NCBI GenBank assembly: GCA_034666705.1
Contig: JAXDLH010000341.1
Coordinates: 1-8,092, forward strand
Source of the DNA: JAXDLH01 sp034666705
GTDB taxonomy: Bacteria > Chloroflexota > UBA6077 > SHYK01
Length of the DNA: 8,092 nt
Reading direction: 5' to 3'
Both the position numbers and the translations under genes were made by a program. The notes under the pieces were generated by a model that was not told where the DNA came from, did no database searches, and saw only the letters and a list, made by a program, of their open reading frames with translations. Shown here one piece after another: positions 5,172-8,092 of this stretch. Each line of letters opens with the position of its first letter. The first letter of the stretch is position 1.

Positions 5172-6251
5172 ATGGCTACACAAGTCGCAACCAAGATCGT
5201 GGATGGGGACGGGCATATCCAGGAGGATTTCCCCGCCATCCTCTCCTACATGGCGTCGCCGTATCGGGAGCTAGTGCAGAACCCGGCGGCCCTCTTCCCA
5301 CCGCTGGATCACCTGCACACTGGGCGCGCCGTCGAGACGCCGCCTTCCCGCGACCACCGGCCGCGCGTCGGGCCCGAAGGGTGGCTCGCCTTCCTCGAGG
5401 ACGTTGGCATCGAGTGGACGGTGCTCTACCCCACGTCGGCGCTTGCCTACGGCAAGATCGTGAGCCTCGACTACGCCGTCGCGGCCACGCGCGCCTACAA
5501 CGACTGGCTATACGAGACCTACCTGCAGTTCAGCCCGCGTTTCAAAGGCATGGCCCTCATCCCCATGCAGGACCCCGAGGAGGCCGTCAAAGAGCTGCGG
5601 CGCGCGGTGACCGAGCTGGGGATGCGGGGCGCCATGCTGCCCTCGAATGGCCTGCCGCAGCCGCTCGGCGCGAAGCCGTACTGGCCGGTATACGCGGAGG
5701 CTGAGCGCCTCGGGTGCGCGCTCTCGATTCACGGCGGCTGCCACGACAACTTCGGGATGGACCAATTGAACATGTACGTGCCGGTGCACGCGCTTGGTCA
5801 TCCATGGGGGCTGGCGATCAACTGCGCCAGCATCGTCTACAACGGCATCTTCGACCGCTTCCCCGGCATCCGCATCGCCTTCCTCGAGGGAGGGATCGCC
5901 TGGCTGCTCCTATGCCTGGAGCGGTTCCACGCCTCGCACGAGACGCACTTCCAGTACATGCCCGAGGGCCAGCTCGGCCCGCGCGAGGAGGTGCGGCCGG
6001 ACCGGTACATCATCGAGCAGATCAAGGCCGGCCGGCTCTTCATCGGGTGCGAGACCGAGGAGTTGACCATGCCCTTCGCCCTGAAGATCGTCGGCAACCA
6101 GCCCTTCCTCTACTCGTCCGACTTCCCCCACGAGGTCACCAACCAGAGCTGCAAGCACGACATCGAGGAGCTGCTGGAGAGCGACGACCTGACGCAGGAC
6201 GACAAAGAGGCGATCCTCGCACGCAACGCCGAGCGCTTCTATCGGTTGTAG
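5172..6251 (+). CDS. Amidohydrolase-2 family metal-dependent hydrolase or decarboxylase
   Basis: The 359-residue protein reads as a TIM-barrel enzyme of the amidohydrolase_2 group, which includes ACMSD-like and resorcylate-type decarboxylases. Visible motifs are an N-terminal DGDGH with Asp13 and His15 in the place of the usual HxH or ExH metal pair, IHGG with His187, a possible second histidine at His210, FLEGG with Glu239, and SSDFPHE with Asp317 and His320, the usual C-terminal active-site aspartate strand. No signal peptide is present, so it should be cytosolic. The substrate cannot be read; aromatic-acid decarboxylation or ring-cleavage-product hydrolysis are family possibilities. The ATG at 5172 is preferred over ATG 5151 because GGGGGGAT lies 9 nt before it and the family sequence begins just after. 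A dehydrogenase follows on the same strand after 197 nt containing a REP-like pair, so co-transcription is uncertain. Confidence 0.88.
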   Translation: MATQVATKIVDGDGHIQEDFPAILSYMASPYRELVQNPAALFPPLDHLHTGRAVETPPSRDHRPRVGPEGWLAFLEDVGIEWTVLYPTSALAYGKIVSLDYAVAATRAYNDWLYETYLQFSPRFKGMALIPMQDPEEAVKELRRAVTELGMRGAMLPSNGLPQPLGAKPYWPVYAEAERLGCALSIHGGCHDNFGMDQLNMYVPVHALGHPWGLAINCASIVYNGIFDRFPGIRIAFLEGGIAWLLLCLERFHASHETHFQYMPEGQLGPREEVRPDRYIIEQIKAGRLFIGCETEELTMPFALKIVGNQPFLYSSDFPHEVTNQSCKHDIEELLESDDLTQDDKEAILARNAERFYRL

Positions 6252-6266
6252 ACCCGCCCCGCGCCA

Positions 6267-6339
6267 GTAGGGGCGAGGCATGCCTCGCCCGCCGTCACCA
6301 CGTTGGGGGACGTGTGGGCGAGGCATGCCTCGCCCCTAC
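6267..6339. repeat. REPIN-like pair of inverted GTAG-headed REP sequences
   Basis: Positions 6267-6290 read GTAG followed by the perfect 20-bp palindrome GGGCGAGGCATGCCTCGCCC. Positions 6316-6339 are the exact 24-base reverse complement, ending CTAC. A 25-nt spacer separates them. A 5' GTAG head on a palindromic hairpin is the hallmark of REP sequences processed by RAYT (REP-associated tyrosine) transposases, and two such units in inverted orientation form a REPIN. No RAYT gene is in the window, so mobilisation in trans is inferred. It lies 15 nt after the amidohydrolase stop and may also stabilise or terminate that transcript. Confidence 0.75.
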
Positions 6340-6448
6340 AGACGGACCGAGCCATTTCTCATCCACGCCGGTGTAATCCAGGCTACCCTGCATAGCGATA
6401 TTCATTCGTCCGTGTAACCCACGGGCATGACGACTCAGGAGAAGAGCG

Positions 6449-7537
6449 ATGGCCGAGTGCCGCGCCGCCGTAATCACCGCGCATAACCAGCCGCTGGAGA
6501 TCCAGCAGGTCACCATCCCGGATCTGGACCTAGGGGCGCTATTGGTGCGCATCGAGACCTCAACCCTGTGCGGGACCGACGTGCACCGCTGGCACGGTCC
6601 CCTCGGCGGCGGCGATAGCCTGCCGATCGTGACCGGCCACGAGCCGTGTGGCGTGATCGAGGCGATCAACGGCCCGCGGACCGACATCCTCGGCGAGCCG
6701 GTCAAGCCAGGGGACCGGATCGTGTGGAGCTACGTTAGCTGCGGGCACTGTTACTGGTGCGCGGTGGCGCTGCAGCCGTGTGTTTGCCCGCACCGCGCCT
6801 CGTGGGGCCACAACCGCAGCGACCGGTTTCCATTCCTCCTCGGCAGCGTTGCCGAGTATATGTACGTGCCGCCCGAGTGCCAGCTCATCCGCGTGCCCGA
6901 GGCGGTCTCGTCCGCCTCGGCGTCGGCCGCCGCGTGCGCCTACCGCACCGTGATGCACGGCTTCGACCGGCTGGGCGCAGTCAAGAGCCACGAGACGGTC
7001 GTAATCCAGGGCAGCGGCCCGCTCGGCAACTTCGCCACGGCGGTGGCTCGCGACCACGGCGCCAGGCAGGTCCTGACGATCGGGGCGCCCGCCGCGCGCC
7101 TGGCGGTGGCCAAGCGCATGGGCGCCGACGACGTGCTGAACCTCGAGGAAACCACCGACGCGGCCGAGCGCGTGAGGTGGGTGCAGCGGCACACCGATGG
7201 CCGCGGGGCGGACGTGGTGATCCAGGTGGCGAACAATCAGGCGGTGCCCGAGGGCCTGGCGATGCTGCGGCGCGGCGGCCGCTTCGTGCACATTGGCGTG
7301 GGCGGCAACGCGTCGGTCGCCGTGGACCGGCTGCCCCAGGAGTTCACCATGCACACGATCGCCTCGGGCGAGCCGCGCCACTGGCTGCAGGCGATCGACT
7401 TCCTCGCTTCACGCGCGCGCACCTTCCCATTCGAGGAGATGATCTCCGCCACGTACACGCTCGACCAGGTCAACGAGGCGATGGAGGCCATGGCCAGCTA
7501 CCAGGTCGTGAAGCCGGTGATCCTCTTAAACAACTGA
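6449..7537 (+). CDS. Zinc-dependent medium-chain alcohol dehydrogenase family protein
   Basis: The 362-residue product is a medium-chain dehydrogenase/reductase that would oxidise an alcohol or polyol with NAD(P). Catalytic zinc ligands are Cys41 (in TLCGTDVH), His64-Glu65 (GHE) and probably Cys163 (AACAYRTVMHG). The structural zinc lobe is complete with Cys98, 101, 104 and 111 (CGHCYWCAVALQPC). The Rossmann fold shows GSGPLG at 188-193, and the end of its second strand reads LTIGAPAARL, with Gly212 where NAD-specific members often have an acidic residue, so cofactor preference is open. The start ATG at 6449 follows AGGAG (6437-6441) at 7 nt. The stop TGA shares its A with the ATG of a 21-codon ORF. 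The substrate is unknown; the amidohydrolase upstream hints at a catabolic route, but this is contextual only. Confidence 0.93.
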   Translation: MAECRAAVITAHNQPLEIQQVTIPDLDLGALLVRIETSTLCGTDVHRWHGPLGGGDSLPIVTGHEPCGVIEAINGPRTDILGEPVKPGDRIVWSYVSCGHCYWCAVALQPCVCPHRASWGHNRSDRFPFLLGSVAEYMYVPPECQLIRVPEAVSSASASAAACAYRTVMHGFDRLGAVKSHETVVIQGSGPLGNFATAVARDHGARQVLTIGAPAARLAVAKRMGADDVLNLEETTDAAERVRWVQRHTDGRGADVVIQVANNQAVPEGLAMLRRGGRFVHIGVGGNASVAVDRLPQEFTMHTIASGEPRHWLQAIDFLASRARTFPFEEMISATYTLDQVNEAMEAMASYQVVKPVILLNN

Positions 7538-7602
7538 TGAGAGAGCTGAGCGACGAGGCTCTGAAAGATCCCGTTCGCTACAGGCGCGTTGCGGCGCGAT
7601 AA
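7537..7602 (+). CDS. 21-codon ORF overlapping the dehydrogenase stop
   Basis: The ATG overlaps the dehydrogenase TGA by one base (TGATG, 7535-7539), the classic arrangement for termination-reinitiation. The peptide starts MRELSDEALKDP, is basic toward its end (YRRVAAR) and stops at TAA 7600-7602. There is no separate Shine-Dalgarno site, as expected if translation is coupled. It may be a real microprotein, a remnant of a truncated downstream gene, or chance. No homologue is recognised. Confidence 0.35.
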   Translation: MRELSDEALKDPVRYRRVAAR

Positions 7603-7673
7603 TCGTAGGGAAGATAGGCCGGGCGCCCTCGACTGCTCAGGGGGCTTGCCGAGTCAGCCGCGAGGTTCTCCCT

Positions 7674-8092
7674 ATGAGCCGGCGAGCCGAGGCGCGCCGC
7701 CGCCAGCGCAGCGGCCAGTCACGATCCAGACGCTCCATGCGCACGACCTGGATCGTCGCTGCCTTGATCGCCGTTGCAGGCATCATCGGAATCGTGATCC
7801 TGGTGCGTGCAAGCGCCGGGGAACCGACAGAGCCCAGCCCGGAGCTCGCGCCGGCGGGCCCACGGAACGGCACGCCGGTCATCGACGGCATCAGCTGCGA
7901 TCGCACCGAGCAGGTCCTCTTCCACATCCACGCGGATCTCGCGGTCTATCAATACGGCGTGCCGCGCATCGTCCCGTTTGGCATCGGGATCGGCAAGCCG
8001 TGGCAGATCCAGCAGACCAACGAAGGCCCCTTCGTGGCGAGCGGCTCCTGCTTCTACTGGCTTCATACCCACACGGACGACGGCATCATCCA
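7674..8092 (+). CDS. Membrane-anchored protein with paired His-x-His motifs, 3' truncated by window
   Basis: The frame from ATG 7674 stays open for 139 codons to the window edge. Residues 1-23 are strongly basic, 25-44 form one hydrophobic helix (TWIVAALIAVAGIIGIVILV), and a Pro/Glu-rich linker (about 50-66) leads to a globular part. That pattern predicts an N-in anchor with an extracytoplasmic domain. The domain has LFHIHADLAVY with His84 and His86, FYWLHTHTDDGII with His131 and His133, and cysteines 75 and 126. I have seen similar HIHAHL...LHTH...GIIH proteins annotated as hypothetical in Chloroflexota and Actinomycetota, but recall no assigned function. The His pairs suggest metal binding, by inference. 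GAGG (7662-7665) lies 8 nt upstream as a modest ribosome site, and GATAAT at 7598-7603 is a weak -10 candidate. Confidence 0.8.
   Translation, partial: MSRRAEARRRQRSGQSRSRRSMRTTWIVAALIAVAGIIGIVILVRASAGEPTEPSPELAPAGPRNGTPVIDGISCDRTEQVLFHIHADLAVYQYGVPRIVPFGIGIGKPWQIQQTNEGPFVASGSCFYWLHTHTDDGII

Noticed and set aside
6410..6424. CCGTG-TAACC-CACGG hairpin upstream of the dehydrogenase as an operator
   Set aside because: The arms are only 5 bp, with no repeat copy and no adjacent clear promoter.
6560..7381. 273-codon open frame antisense to the dehydrogenase
   Set aside because: It is a shadow of the sense gene, with no motif and no ribosome site.
1..8092. CRISPR array, tRNA or rRNA genes
   Set aside because: I saw no regularly spaced repeats, cloverleaf with TTCRANY arm, or rRNA signature on either strand by eye.

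Overview
The window is GC-rich bacterial DNA. The gene content (an ArsR-type repressor fused to an SRPBCC domain, a CDYDGTLA-type HAD protein, an anchored HIH/HTH-motif protein) and the repeat-laden intergenic spacers suggest Chloroflexota, perhaps Thermomicrobia-like. That assignment is inference from resemblance, not from a marker gene.

Layout. Positions 1-291 (minus) hold the start of a HAD-type phosphatase gene interrupted by an in-frame TAG. Diverging from it is an ArsR-HTH/SRPBCC fusion regulator (457-1209, plus) with a near-consensus promoter, a perfect palindrome between its -35 and -10 boxes, and an apparently leaderless start. It converges on a MarR-family regulator (1295-1774, minus) across a spacer of nested hairpins. 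The MarR gene diverges from a 14-codon ORF (1891-1935) and lon (2004-4355, plus). The spacer between them carries three TTGA-N4-TCAA-type sites that look like MarR operators. Lon is complete, with intact ATPase and Ser-Lys protease residues.

Positions 4356-5171 form an 816-nt spacer without a convincing gene. It holds a perfect 32-bp palindrome that may act as the lon terminator, a second strong hairpin, a roughly 250-bp nested inverted-repeat element and a tandem 16-mer. Next come an amidohydrolase-2 family enzyme (5172-6251), a 73-bp pair of inverted REP-like sequences with outer GTAG tetranucleotides, a zinc-dependent medium-chain dehydrogenase (6449-7537), a 21-codon ORF overlapping its stop codon, and a membrane-anchored protein with two His-x-His motifs that runs off the right edge (7674-8092).

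How it fits together. The left half is a regulator cluster with tight self-control signals; the MarR sites may also influence transcription toward lon. The right half looks like accessory catabolism (a hydrolase or decarboxylase plus a dehydrogenase) of unknown substrate. I see no clear undescribed multi-gene system. The most notable signals are the REPIN-like element, the MarR-site/mini-ORF/lon arrangement, the compact ArsR promoter-operator, and the nonsense codon in the HAD gene.
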